Positions 46,197 through 53,865 of a DNA stretch of 64,000 nt are shown here, piece by piece. The DNA is from Ravibacter sp964559125. GTDB lineage: Bacteria; Bacteroidota; Bacteroidia; Cytophagales; Spirosomataceae. The position numbers were made by a program, and so were the translations under genes. The notes under the pieces are model-generated. The model did not search any database and was not told the DNA's origin. It was given only the letters and a program-made list of their open reading frames with translations. Position 1 is the first letter of the stretch; every line of letters begins with the position of its first letter. The stretch covers positions 1 through 64,000 of the forward strand of contig CAZLGW010000027.1 of NCBI GenBank assembly GCA_964559125.1, read 5' to 3'.

Positions 46197-46223
46197 TTTG
46201 AGGACGCAGATTGCGTCCTCAAA
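46197..46223. repeat. 12-bp-arm hairpin between convergent genes
   Basis: Arms tttgaggacgca (46197-46208) and tgcgtcctcaaa (46212-46223) around gat. It sits between the stops of the PIN toxin (+) and the GH2 gene (-). It can act as a bidirectional terminator (T-rich on both ends). The gacgca/tgcgtc core matches that of the palindrome at 23-54. Confidence 0.75.
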
Positions 46224-46235
46224 CCGGAGTTTCGT

Positions 46236-48050
46236 TTACTTATACAGCTCACTATGCAAACTCTTCAGTGTCCCTTCCGGGATCTTGATCACTTTCCTGT
46301 CGTAGGTGATCAGCCCGTTGGTCTCTATCTCCACATCGGTTGTCTGGGTGTAAACACCCGCAGAAAGGCCGCGTTTGATCAGCGGCTTCAGATCCTTCAT
46401 GAGCCTGGTATACCGGTTGGTTAGCTCTTCCACATTCTTGAAGCTCTGGTACCCCCAGTTGTTTTTGTCCTGCCAGGTATGATCGGCAACCGGCAGGCCC
46501 AGTCCCCCGAATTCTCCCAACACGATGACCTGGCTTTTTCCAAACAGGTCGGGCCGCGGCATCACGGGATCGGGATAATTATGCATGTCGATAATATGAC
46601 CGACCGGCTCAAAGTTACCGCCGCTGGCGCTGTTCACAAGCCGGGAAGGATCGTACTTCATCGTCCATTCGGTGATCTCCCTGGTTTTAAACTGTCCCCA
46701 GGCCTCGTTGAAAGGCACCCAGACTACAATAGAAGGGAAATGGTGGAAGGCATCCATGATCGCTTTCCATTCGGTTTTGTAGATGGCTTCCGATTCCGGG
46801 GTGCGGTCTTTATCGGTTTCGCGGCCCGTAATCCCCGGCCGCTGCTCCCACACGTTGCCGAGGTCGCCGCTGGGCATGTCCTGCCATACCAGCATTCCCA
46901 GCCTGTCGCAGTGATAATACCAACGCGCGGGTTCTACCTTGACGTGCTTCCTGATCATATTGAAGCCCATATCACGGGTTTTCTCAATATCGAAGAGCAG
47001 GGCTTCATCTGTAGGGGCGGTGTAAAGCCCATCGGGCCACCAGCCCTGGTCAAGGGGGCCGTACTGGAACAGGAATTTGTCATTGACGAGCATTCTCTGT
47101 ATGCCCTGTGCGTCGGGCTGCATGCTGATCTTGCGGATGGCGAAATAGCTTCCGGCCTCGTCCACGGCTTTCCCTTTCCTGAGCACAGATACCTTAAGGT
47201 TATAAAGAAAAGGATTACCGGGCTCCCATATCCTGGCATTGGGAATGCTGAGCGCCACTTCCTTCCCTGGTTCGGCAGTAGCAGAAGCTATTTCGGTATT
47301 GCCGTCCAGGGCGGTGATCCTGACCTGGTCGCCCGCCTGGGCTCCATTGACAGACGCTTCAATTTTAACTGACTTTGTTTCAAGCTGAGGGGTTACTTTG
47401 AGCCCTCCGATATGGGTTTCCGGCACTGTTTCCAGCCAGACGGTCTGCCAGATACCGGTAACCGGCGTATACCAGATGCCGTGTGGTTTCTTTACCTGTT
47501 TTCCCCTGGGCTGAGGGCCGTCGTTGGATGGATCCCATACCCTCACTGTTATCTCCTGTGCTCCCGATTTTGCGAGCGCCGGGGTGATGTCGTAAGAAAA
47601 AGGATCATAGCCGCCTTTGTGAATTCCGACGCTTTTGCCATTCACGAAAACTTCCGATTCCCAGTCGACAGCGCCAAAATGGAGGATGAGCTTTTTGCCT
47701 TTCAGGCTTTTCGGAGCATTGAAGGTAGTTTTATACCAAAGTTCCTGGTCTTGTCCGACAGTCTTCCCGACGCCGGACAGGGCTGATTCCACTGCGAAAG
47801 GAACCAGTATTTTCCCCTGGAAGCCTGCTGGTTGAGACGATTTGCGCGGTACGATCGCATAGTCCCAAAGGCCGTTGAGGTTGGTCCACTCAGGCCTCGT
47901 CAGTTGTGGTCGCGGATATTCCGGCAGCGGGGATTTCGGATCGATTTTTTCTGCCCACGGAGTAAGGATCTTCGAACCGGCCGGCTTCCATTCCTGGGCG
48001 GAAGCCTGGGAAGAGGAAAGCAGACAGGCGGCAATGATTAGAAAACGCAT
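46236..48050 (-). CDS. glycoside hydrolase family 2 enzyme
   Basis: A 604-residue exported enzyme (signal MRFLIIAACLLSSSQASAQ). Sugar-binding jelly-roll (about 50-200: VPFAVESALSGVG, LILHFGAVDWESEVFVNGKSVGIHKGGYDPF), Ig-like sandwich (about 205-310), then a TIM barrel. The acid/base Glu is in VPFNEAWGQF and the nucleophile Glu in VLGEFGGLGLP. The family includes beta-galactosidases, beta-glucuronidases and mannosidases; specificity cannot be read. It is monocistronic, with a candidate -7 element at 48090-48097. Confidence 0.9.
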   Translation of the reverse strand: MRFLIIAACLLSSSQASAQEWKPAGSKILTPWAEKIDPKSPLPEYPRPQLTRPEWTNLNGLWDYAIVPRKSSQPAGFQGKILVPFAVESALSGVGKTVGQDQELWYKTTFNAPKSLKGKKLILHFGAVDWESEVFVNGKSVGIHKGGYDPFSYDITPALAKSGAQEITVRVWDPSNDGPQPRGKQVKKPHGIWYTPVTGIWQTVWLETVPETHIGGLKVTPQLETKSVKIEASVNGAQAGDQVRITALDGNTEIASATAEPGKEVALSIPNARIWEPGNPFLYNLKVSVLRKGKAVDEAGSYFAIRKISMQPDAQGIQRMLVNDKFLFQYGPLDQGWWPDGLYTAPTDEALLFDIEKTRDMGFNMIRKHVKVEPARWYYHCDRLGMLVWQDMPSGDLGNVWEQRPGITGRETDKDRTPESEAIYKTEWKAIMDAFHHFPSIVVWVPFNEAWGQFKTREITEWTMKYDPSRLVNSASGGNFEPVGHIIDMHNYPDPVMPRPDLFGKSQVIVLGEFGGLGLPVADHTWQDKNNWGYQSFKNVEELTNRYTRLMKDLKPLIKRGLSAGVYTQTTDVEIETNGLITYDRKVIKIPEGTLKSLHSELYK

Positions 48051-48089
48051 GATATTATGAAAGAGTTGTACGGCTTGGATGTAAGCATC

Positions 48090-48097
48090 AAAGTTAG
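48090..48097 (-). promoter_or_regulatory. candidate -7 element of the GH2 gene
   Basis: On the minus strand the sequence is TAACTTTG, matching TAnnTTTG, 40 nt before the ATG at 48050. No good -33 TTG is found. Confidence 0.4.
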
Positions 48098-48106
48098 TAT
48101 TTTCAT

Positions 48107-48925
48107 TTACTCCTTCTGTTCTACGGTTTTCAATTCTTCTTTGCGATTTTTGTTCAGGTCTGCGATGTCGTAGTCTTTATGTGTATTCAATTCTATCGTA
48201 AATCCTTGCACCCGGTCGATTTCTATCGAAAGCGTGTCGGCCTCAAAGTCAAATACGTGTCCGCCCTGCTCCAGGCTTTCATCAACATAGTGCAGGTGAT
48301 AGCCCGGTACGTTGGTGCGCGCGGTATAAACAGGTGAAACAAAACCTATACAGGTTCCCCTGGTGTCGGAAAAGGAGAACGAGGTCTGACCGCCTGCTGC
48401 CAGATAGGCAGCCAGTTCGGGGTAAGGTTTTGGGGCAGGGGCTACCGAACGGGCTTCTACTCTGCGGAAATTCCCCTTTAACCTGATGGCATATATTTTA
48501 TTTTCATTCAGGTAAGGAGATAGCTGGCTTTTAAGTCCTTCATAAGTAACGGACTTTCCCCGGATAGTGAGCACAGTATCGGGTTGGAAGAATTTAACGA
48601 ACGCCAGCGGGGTTTTGACGGTATCGGAAACTTCGATGATCTCTCCGTTTGCCCTCATCTTCAATACTTTGCCATCTATTACGATCATTTCTCCGTCCAG
48701 TCCGTTGAAGGTTCCTATACCGAAATCGCCGTGTTGTTTCAATTCGCCTGTAGAAAGGTTCCCGTCGAAAACACCGGCAAGAAGCGCATCGATAATAGAG
48801 TATTGGAAAAGGAAATCGTTTGTTACGACGCCGGTATTTCCGGGTGTTGTTTCTGCCGGGGCGTTCGCGCCACGGCAAGATGCCAGCATAATTAAAACTA
48901 CGGCCAGGCAAGCATAAATTTTCAT
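48107..48925 (-). CDS. acetolactate decarboxylase, lipoprotein form
   Basis: Start at the ATG at 48923-48925, giving MKIYACLAVVLIMLASC, a clean lipoprotein signal (LASC). The frame open to 48961 would bury it. The catalytic domain matches AlsD/BudA: FLFQYSIIDALLAGVFDGN, HGDFGIGTFNGLDGEMIVIDG and the zinc site GYHLHYVDESLEQGGHV (HxH plus His). The reaction turns acetolactate into acetoin. Most characterised enzymes are cytoplasmic; a lipid-anchored, exported version is unusual and would act outside the cytoplasm. No acetolactate synthase is nearby. Confidence 0.85.
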   Translation of the reverse strand: MKIYACLAVVLIMLASCRGANAPAETTPGNTGVVTNDFLFQYSIIDALLAGVFDGNLSTGELKQHGDFGIGTFNGLDGEMIVIDGKVLKMRANGEIIEVSDTVKTPLAFVKFFQPDTVLTIRGKSVTYEGLKSQLSPYLNENKIYAIRLKGNFRRVEARSVAPAPKPYPELAAYLAAGGQTSFSFSDTRGTCIGFVSPVYTARTNVPGYHLHYVDESLEQGGHVFDFEADTLSIEIDRVQGFTIELNTHKDYDIADLNKNRKEELKTVEQKE

Positions 48926-48958
48926 CGGAAGAAAAGGGTTTATCTTTATAAATGAACG

Positions 48959-48986
48959 CAAAGGTAATCAGATTCTCTCTTGACAA
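48959..48986 (-). promoter_or_regulatory. candidate promoter of the acetolactate decarboxylase gene
   Basis: On the minus strand, TTG at 48984-48986 and TACCTTTG at 48959-48966 match the Bacteroidota -33/-7 pair with 17 nt between. The -7 is 34 nt before the ATG at 48925, which also supports the chosen start. Confidence 0.55.
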
Positions 48987-49045
48987 TACCCGCTTATCTT
49001 TTTCGTTACTTTAGCCAGTTGTTCTACTCGCGATAAAGCACCCTT

Positions 49046-50038
49046 ATGAAATTTACCCGGTTTGCAGCAGGTTTGATATTGCTATTTTGTGTCGCCCGTC
49101 ACCTGCCTGCCCAGCAGCTTAACCTGAGCCGTTTATTTTATCCCAACGCCACCCTCCGCGCCGAACATTATCCTTCCGCTCAGATGGGAGGCGGACATGA
49201 ATACGGACTGACACGAACCAGCGCGCTGGCACTGGTGCCGGTACAAAGCGAGGTGCAGGCCAGTTTCAGCCTGCGGAAGAAATTCGATCTCCGCGCTGTT
49301 CATACCCTTATGTACGGGCATTATAGCCAGGTATCCCCGGTTTTTGACCAGGCAAAGGATCCGCTCAACGGCTATAAGGCGGTTTCCCTGGGGGTAATCA
49401 GGCTGCAGGCAAGCCTTAAAGACAGACTTTGGGTATATGGGGGCGGACTGGGTATTTCCGAATCAAACGAAACATTTTTCTCTCCCCGTCCCCACCTTTG
49501 GGGAGGAGCGGCGAGAATGCATATCCTGGGACTGCAGACTCAGCTTATGTACGGGTCGGTGCTGGCCTACAACCAGAAATTTCTCGTGATACCCGTCTTC
49601 GGGATCAACAAGCGATTCAATAAAAAATGGCGGGCTACTGCGATCCTGCCTTTTACAGCTACCGTAAAGTATAACGCCGAAAAATGGTTTAGCATGGAAG
49701 CCGTTGCCGGTCTGAACGGCTACAGCAGCGGCTTTAAGATAGCGACTCCCGCAACCCCGGAGTCGGAGCGGCTTAACAGGCAGAATTACAGGCACGTAAA
49801 GGCAGGTATTGCCGCCAATGCACACCTGCTGTCGGTGTTTAACGTCTCGCTCGAGGCAGGGGTCACTACTTTCAGAAATCTGAAAAATGTGGGAGAAACA
49901 GGTCATGCGCTGGATGCCTGGCAACCTGCCATGACACCTTATATAGGGGCCAGCGTGAGGTACATTACTTCCAGATCGAAGCTGTCGTCAAAATTCACCC
50001 GTAGGATGGGCATTGCCGAAAACGGCTTGAATTGGTAA
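49046..50038 (+). CDS. hypothetical outer-membrane-barrel protein (DUF6268-like)
   Basis: A 330-residue exported protein (signal ending RHLPAQ). Strands such as VQASFSLRKKFDLRAVHTLMYGHY, LWVYGGGLGISE, TQLMYGSVLAYNQKF and IGASVRYITS fit an outer-membrane barrel. The pattern resembles DUF6268 proteins, whose function is unknown. It starts 120 nt from the divergent acetolactate decarboxylase, and its stop is 47 nt before the heptose kinase gene. Confidence 0.65.
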   Translation: MKFTRFAAGLILLFCVARHLPAQQLNLSRLFYPNATLRAEHYPSAQMGGGHEYGLTRTSALALVPVQSEVQASFSLRKKFDLRAVHTLMYGHYSQVSPVFDQAKDPLNGYKAVSLGVIRLQASLKDRLWVYGGGLGISESNETFFSPRPHLWGGAARMHILGLQTQLMYGSVLAYNQKFLVIPVFGINKRFNKKWRATAILPFTATVKYNAEKWFSMEAVAGLNGYSSGFKIATPATPESERLNRQNYRHVKAGIAANAHLLSVFNVSLEAGVTTFRNLKNVGETGHALDAWQPAMTPYIGASVRYITSRSKLSSKFTRRMGIAENGLNW

Positions 50039-50085
50039 GAAAAATACAGACCTTTGCGATGAATTAAACAGTATTGATCTTTTTA

Positions 50086-51078
50086 ATGAAGTCGATAGAG
50101 CAGATATTTGAATCTTTTAACTCCCTGCGGGTCCTTGTTGTGGGCGATGTGATGCTCGATTCCTATGTTTGGGGAAAGGTGGAACGTATTTCACCGGAAG
50201 CCCCGGTTCCGGTGGTTTCGGTAAAAAGCAGGGAGCTCCGGTTGGGAGGAGCGGGAAATGTTCTCCTCAATCTTCAGTCGCTCGGCGCCGAGGCATTCGT
50301 CTGCACTGTGATCGGGGATGATGAGTACGGTCAGAAGCTGTATACCCTCTTAAAAGAAAAAGGGCTCAATTGCGAAGGGCTGCTTAAAAGTGCGGACAGG
50401 GTCACTACTGTAAAGGAAAGAGTGATAGCCGGATCGCAGCATGTGGTCCGCATAGACAGTGAGACAGAGGAACCTGTTTCGGAAGCCGACAGGGAACGCC
50501 TGATCAGTAAAGCAGTCGAGCTTATACCTTCCTGCGATGTCATATTGTTTGAAGACTATGACAAGGGCGTACTGGACCCCGCTACAATTTCGGCTATTAC
50601 CGGTTTTGCCCGCGAGCACGATGTCCCGACCGTGGTGGATCCGAAAAAGAAAAACTTTCTAGCCTATAAAAATGTGACGCTTTTCAAGCCTAACCTCAAA
50701 GAACTGAGAGAGGGCTTCAAAAAGGATTTCGATATAGACAACCGGCAGGAATTTGAGGCTGTCGTCTCCGAGCTGGTAAAGGGCTTATCGGCTAAAGGTG
50801 CGCTCATTACGCAATCAGAACGAGGCGTTTTTATATTGTCCGACGGTCAGAAGCATCATATCAAGGCTCATAAACGTAAAGTGACCGACGTGTCGGGCGC
50901 AGGCGATACGGTGATCAGCATCGCGGCATGTTGCGTAGCGCTGGGGTTATCTCCGCTCCAGACGGCTGTTCTTTCCAACCTGGGCGGCGGACTTGTCTGC
51001 GAATATGTTGGGGCTGTCCCGATAGATAAGGCCGTGCTGCTGAAGGAAGCATTGAAAGGAGAAAGCGAGATAGACTGA
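50086..51078 (+). CDS. rfaE1: D-glycero-beta-D-manno-heptose-7-phosphate kinase (HldE kinase domain)
   Basis: A 330-residue PfkB-family kinase from the ATG at 50086; a TTG at 50074 is possible but weaker. Motifs: SPEAPVPVV, RLGGAGNVLLNLQSLGA, FEDYDKGVL, VDPKKKNF and the catalytic DVSGAGDTV. It phosphorylates heptose-7-phosphate at C1 for ADP-heptose and lipopolysaccharide synthesis. It is the kinase half only; the adenylyltransferase domain fused in E. coli HldE is absent. A terminator follows at 51090-51112. Confidence 0.9.
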   Translation: MKSIEQIFESFNSLRVLVVGDVMLDSYVWGKVERISPEAPVPVVSVKSRELRLGGAGNVLLNLQSLGAEAFVCTVIGDDEYGQKLYTLLKEKGLNCEGLLKSADRVTTVKERVIAGSQHVVRIDSETEEPVSEADRERLISKAVELIPSCDVILFEDYDKGVLDPATISAITGFAREHDVPTVVDPKKKNFLAYKNVTLFKPNLKELREGFKKDFDIDNRQEFEAVVSELVKGLSAKGALITQSERGVFILSDGQKHHIKAHKRKVTDVSGAGDTVISIAACCVALGLSPLQTAVLSNLGGGLVCEYVGAVPIDKAVLLKEALKGESEID

Positions 51079-51089
51079 ACAGCATAAAA

Positions 51090-51112
51090 AAACGGGGCGA
51101 ATGGCCCCGTTT
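51090..51112. terminator. bidirectional terminator between the heptose kinase and RaiA genes
   Basis: Arms aaacggggc (51090-51098) and gccccgttt (51104-51112) with a 5-nt loop, flanked by an A-run on the left and a T-rich stretch on the right. It can end transcription from both convergent genes. Confidence 0.85.
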
Positions 51113-51131
51113 CCTCTTTCCAGAAATATGT

Positions 51132-51500
51132 CTATACTATTTCCTCTACGTCGTCTGTCTCTACGCTGACCGCTAACGGCTTCCTGCTCCTTACATCCGA
51201 CCTTTTGTTCTTGAATTTTTTTATTTTCATTTTGAGCGTATCGATCGCGAGGTCTGTTGCTTCTTCAAAGGTTGTACCCTCTTCGCTGACAAAGACGCTT
51301 CCGCCGGGGACATACAACTTCACTTCCACCACTTTTTTCTGGACTTTACTGGTCTCTCCCTTGTCGAGTTTGAGGAAAACATCACCGCTGGTAATGTTGT
51401 CATAGAATGTTTCCAGTTTATTCATTTTGTTTTGAATAAAAGCTAACAACCTCTCGTCCGCATTAAATCGAACGGCTTGCATCTGCAGTCTCATACGCAT
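51132..51500 (-). CDS. raiA: ribosome hibernation factor, RaiA/HPF family
   Basis: A 122-residue protein. The start is the ATG at 51500, or the second ATG at 51494. It has the HPF/RaiA fold: MQAVRFNADERLLAFIQNKMNKLETFYDNI, then VEVKLYVPGGSVFVSEEGTTFEEATDLAIDTLKMKIKKFK. The family binds the 30S decoding centre in stationary phase and blocks translation. It is a short form with no dimerisation domain. The acidic C-terminal tail (ETDDVEEI) is unusual for the short forms. Confidence 0.88.
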   Translation of the reverse strand: MRMRLQMQAVRFNADERLLAFIQNKMNKLETFYDNITSGDVFLKLDKGETSKVQKKVVEVKLYVPGGSVFVSEEGTTFEEATDLAIDTLKMKIKKFKNKRSDVRSRKPLAVSVETDDVEEIV

Positions 51501-51576
51501 CTGAATTTAAGTGAATAACTAAACTCTTACTAAAATCAATTAATTAAATTAACTAAAGGATAATGTCAATGTCAAG

Positions 51577-51790
51577 CGAAACAGGGGGTTTATTTTCCCC
51601 GTTTCGGAATAGCCTGAATATGAGGAATCAAAGGGAAAATTGCGGCTATCATCTGTTTTCAGAGGCGCTGCAAAGATCCGGCCCGATAGCTATTGGTCAG
51701 GTTATTTTCTACCCGGTTGTATCCCTGAATAATGGGGGACAAAAGATGTGTAGCATCAGGGGGCTACCAGACCGATCGAGCCTACGGCTC
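51577..51790. other. structured non-coding or repeat-like sequence in a 300-nt gap
   Basis: Between raiA and the DUF4286 gene I see no convincing CDS. The sequence holds a hairpin cgaaac-a-gggg/cccc-gtttcg (51577-51606) and a hairpin gagcc-tac-ggctc (51778-51790) near the DUF4286 stop. The GC-balanced stretch between them resembles intergenic repeats rather than coding DNA. A small ORF of 81 codons overlaps it, but it has no signal or codon pattern. It could be a decayed element or a small RNA. Confidence 0.4.
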
Positions 51791-51800
51791 TGCATCGCGG

Positions 51801-52103
51801 TCACATAATTTTAAGCAGCGTCTGGAAATAAAGCACCTGGCCGGGAAAGGCGTCCGTCATCAGGGATTGCAGCCGGGGATCGTGCTTCTCAAGGAATTCT
51901 TCGGCAGCGGGCAGCGTATCGATCTCGGTCTGGATAGTATAGGTAACGCCATCGCTCTCAACTTCCGTGAGCAATTTCAGGAACCGGCATGACCTGACGC
52001 CCGGGAGTTCCCTTACAGCAGGTACGTGGTGCTCCTGTATCCATAGCGCCCATTTTGCGTCTGATGACGGCGCTACACTATAAGTAGTGTTGTGTATGAT
52101 CAT
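51801..52103 (-). CDS. DUF4286-family protein
   Basis: A 100-residue cytoplasmic protein of the DUF4286 family, related to antibiotic-biosynthesis-monooxygenase-like ferredoxin folds. Family features are the initial MIIHNTTYSV, WIQEHHVPAV, RFLKLLTEV and YTIQTEIDTLPAAEEFLEKH. Function unknown. It is widespread in Bacteroidota next to housekeeping genes. Confidence 0.85.
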   Translation of the reverse strand: MIIHNTTYSVAPSSDAKWALWIQEHHVPAVRELPGVRSCRFLKLLTEVESDGVTYTIQTEIDTLPAAEEFLEKHDPRLQSLMTDAFPGQVLYFQTLLKIM

Positions 52104-52213
52104 CTTCCAATCAATTTCCCCGCAAGTTAGTTTGCGTATTCAAAATTGAGTATATTTTGCCTGCAAAACTCGTTTTATAACCGTCTACAAATAAACCTAA
52201 ATACTTTTAGACC

Positions 52214-53737
52214 ATGAAAAAATCAGGATCTCCGAAGCTTACGCGGCGCCGGGCCATCCAGATAGCTGCCACCGGTGGACTTTCCCTGTCGCTGGACCCT
52301 AAGTTTGAAACCCGGAGGAGTAACAGGATTGTTGAGGAAAATAAAAAACCGGGCACACGCGACTGGCAACTGACGCGGGTGCGGTACGATAAAAGCGAGC
52401 AGCGGACGACTCTGATCGAAGGGTACTGCTCCAGGCAAAGCGTAAGGGCTGGAGAGAAGCTCGATATCATGGTTTCTACAGATCCGGCCATTCCTTATCA
52501 GTTGGATATTTTCCGGACAGGGTATTATGGGGGTACCGGTGGGCGCCTCATGAAAAGCATAGGTCCTTTACAGGGAAAGCCGCAAACTGTGCCCGCCCCG
52601 CTCGAAAAAAACCTTCATGAATGCAGTTGGGAGGTCTCGACAAGCTTCGTGATCCCCAACGACTGGCTGAGCGGCGTCTATATAGGCAAGTTAAAAACAC
52701 TGCCCGGGCGTGAGGATCTGCCTTATTGGGAAAGCTACATCATCTTTATTGTCACCGACGACCGCCCGGTAGACCTGCTGTTCCAGTGCTCGGACAATAC
52801 CTGGCAGGCCTATAACAGGTGGCCGAGTAATTATTCGCTCTATACGCATCCGAAAGGGGTACAGGGGCCCTGGGCCGCGGTCAGCTTCGACAGGCCCTAC
52901 GGACGCCAGTCCCAATACATGGATATCGTAAACGATCCGCTTTCGTTCGGGTCGGGAGAGTTCATTTCTTTTGAACGCCCGTTTTCCTATTTCCTGGAAG
53001 GGGAAGGGTATGATGTTTCCTATTGCGCCAATTGCGATATGCTGACGCCCGACCGGGCCCTGAAAGCAAAGGCCTTCCTGAGTGTAGGGCATGATGAGTA
53101 TTGGGACATCCGCCAGTTCAGAAGTGTCGAAAAGCTGAAGGAAAGCGGCGTCAACCTCCTGTTTTTTTCCGGGAATACCCTTTGCTGGGTTTCCCCTTAT
53201 TCAGACAGCAGCTCCGGGCTGCCTAACAGGCGGCTCTTCCGGGGTGGGCCTTACGGCGCCGGTAATTATTATGCCGAGGACAGGCAAAAGCTGTTCGGGC
53301 CGTACCCCGAACGCGGTCCCGACGAAGGACTTCTCATGGGCGTGCGTAATATCCGGCCGGTAAACGGCGGAGGCGACTGGATCATTGTCAATCCTTCCCA
53401 CTGGATCTTTAAAGGTACCGGGGTAAAGAAAGGTGACAGGATCCCGGGCCTTATAGGCTGGGAATTCCATGGCGATGCGCCCGATCTGCCGGGGCTGGAA
53501 GTGGTAGCAGAAGGAATTGCATGGCAGGGAGGCGATAATCCTTCCAAATGGCAGAGCGTTGTGTATGACGGGCCTAAGAACAATTTTATTTTTAACGCAT
53601 CGACTATTTTCTGGGCGCAGGGACTGAGCAGTCCGCCCGGGCATTCCCTGCCGTGGTCGCACTATAGCCGGCCGCACGGTCCCGATGCCCGCGTGCAGCA
53701 GATTACCAGGAACCTGCTTGACAGGGCCATCGGATAA
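52214..53737 (+). CDS. Tat-exported protein related to the large subunit of N,N-dimethylformamidase
   Basis: A 507-residue protein with a Tat signal (LTRRRAIQIAATGG). The body matches the C-terminal domain of the DMFase large subunit family: a beta-sandwich with IFRTGYYGGTGGRLMKS, then PVDLLFQCSDNTWQAYNRWPSNY, DMLTPDRALKAKAFLSVGHDEYWD and FFSGNTLCWVSPY. In characterised DMFase the domain holds a mononuclear iron bound by two Tyr and one Glu; Tyr and Glu residues are present in QAYNRW and GHDEYW, but I cannot confirm the ligands. No small-subunit gene is nearby. It is not in an operon with 53866, though both genes are on the plus strand. Confidence 0.75.
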   Translation: MKKSGSPKLTRRRAIQIAATGGLSLSLDPKFETRRSNRIVEENKKPGTRDWQLTRVRYDKSEQRTTLIEGYCSRQSVRAGEKLDIMVSTDPAIPYQLDIFRTGYYGGTGGRLMKSIGPLQGKPQTVPAPLEKNLHECSWEVSTSFVIPNDWLSGVYIGKLKTLPGREDLPYWESYIIFIVTDDRPVDLLFQCSDNTWQAYNRWPSNYSLYTHPKGVQGPWAAVSFDRPYGRQSQYMDIVNDPLSFGSGEFISFERPFSYFLEGEGYDVSYCANCDMLTPDRALKAKAFLSVGHDEYWDIRQFRSVEKLKESGVNLLFFSGNTLCWVSPYSDSSSGLPNRRLFRGGPYGAGNYYAEDRQKLFGPYPERGPDEGLLMGVRNIRPVNGGGDWIIVNPSHWIFKGTGVKKGDRIPGLIGWEFHGDAPDLPGLEVVAEGIAWQGGDNPSKWQSVVYDGPKNNFIFNASTIFWAQGLSSPPGHSLPWSHYSRPHGPDARVQQITRNLLDRAIG

Positions 53738-53865
53738 AAAGAAGATGTTTAAGCCATACAACCTGCCTGAACGTAACCTGGCTGATAGCTGATAATTTGT
53801 TTTCTACCAATTGGTGACTATCTTGAGGGTTTTATTTTTTTCAAACCCCTTAACCGACAATAGAA

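Noticed and set aside
51563..51808. An 81-codon plus-strand frame in the raiA-DUF4286 gap
   Set aside because: No signal, domain or neighbour logic, and it overlaps hairpin-rich repeat-like sequence and the DUF4286 stop.
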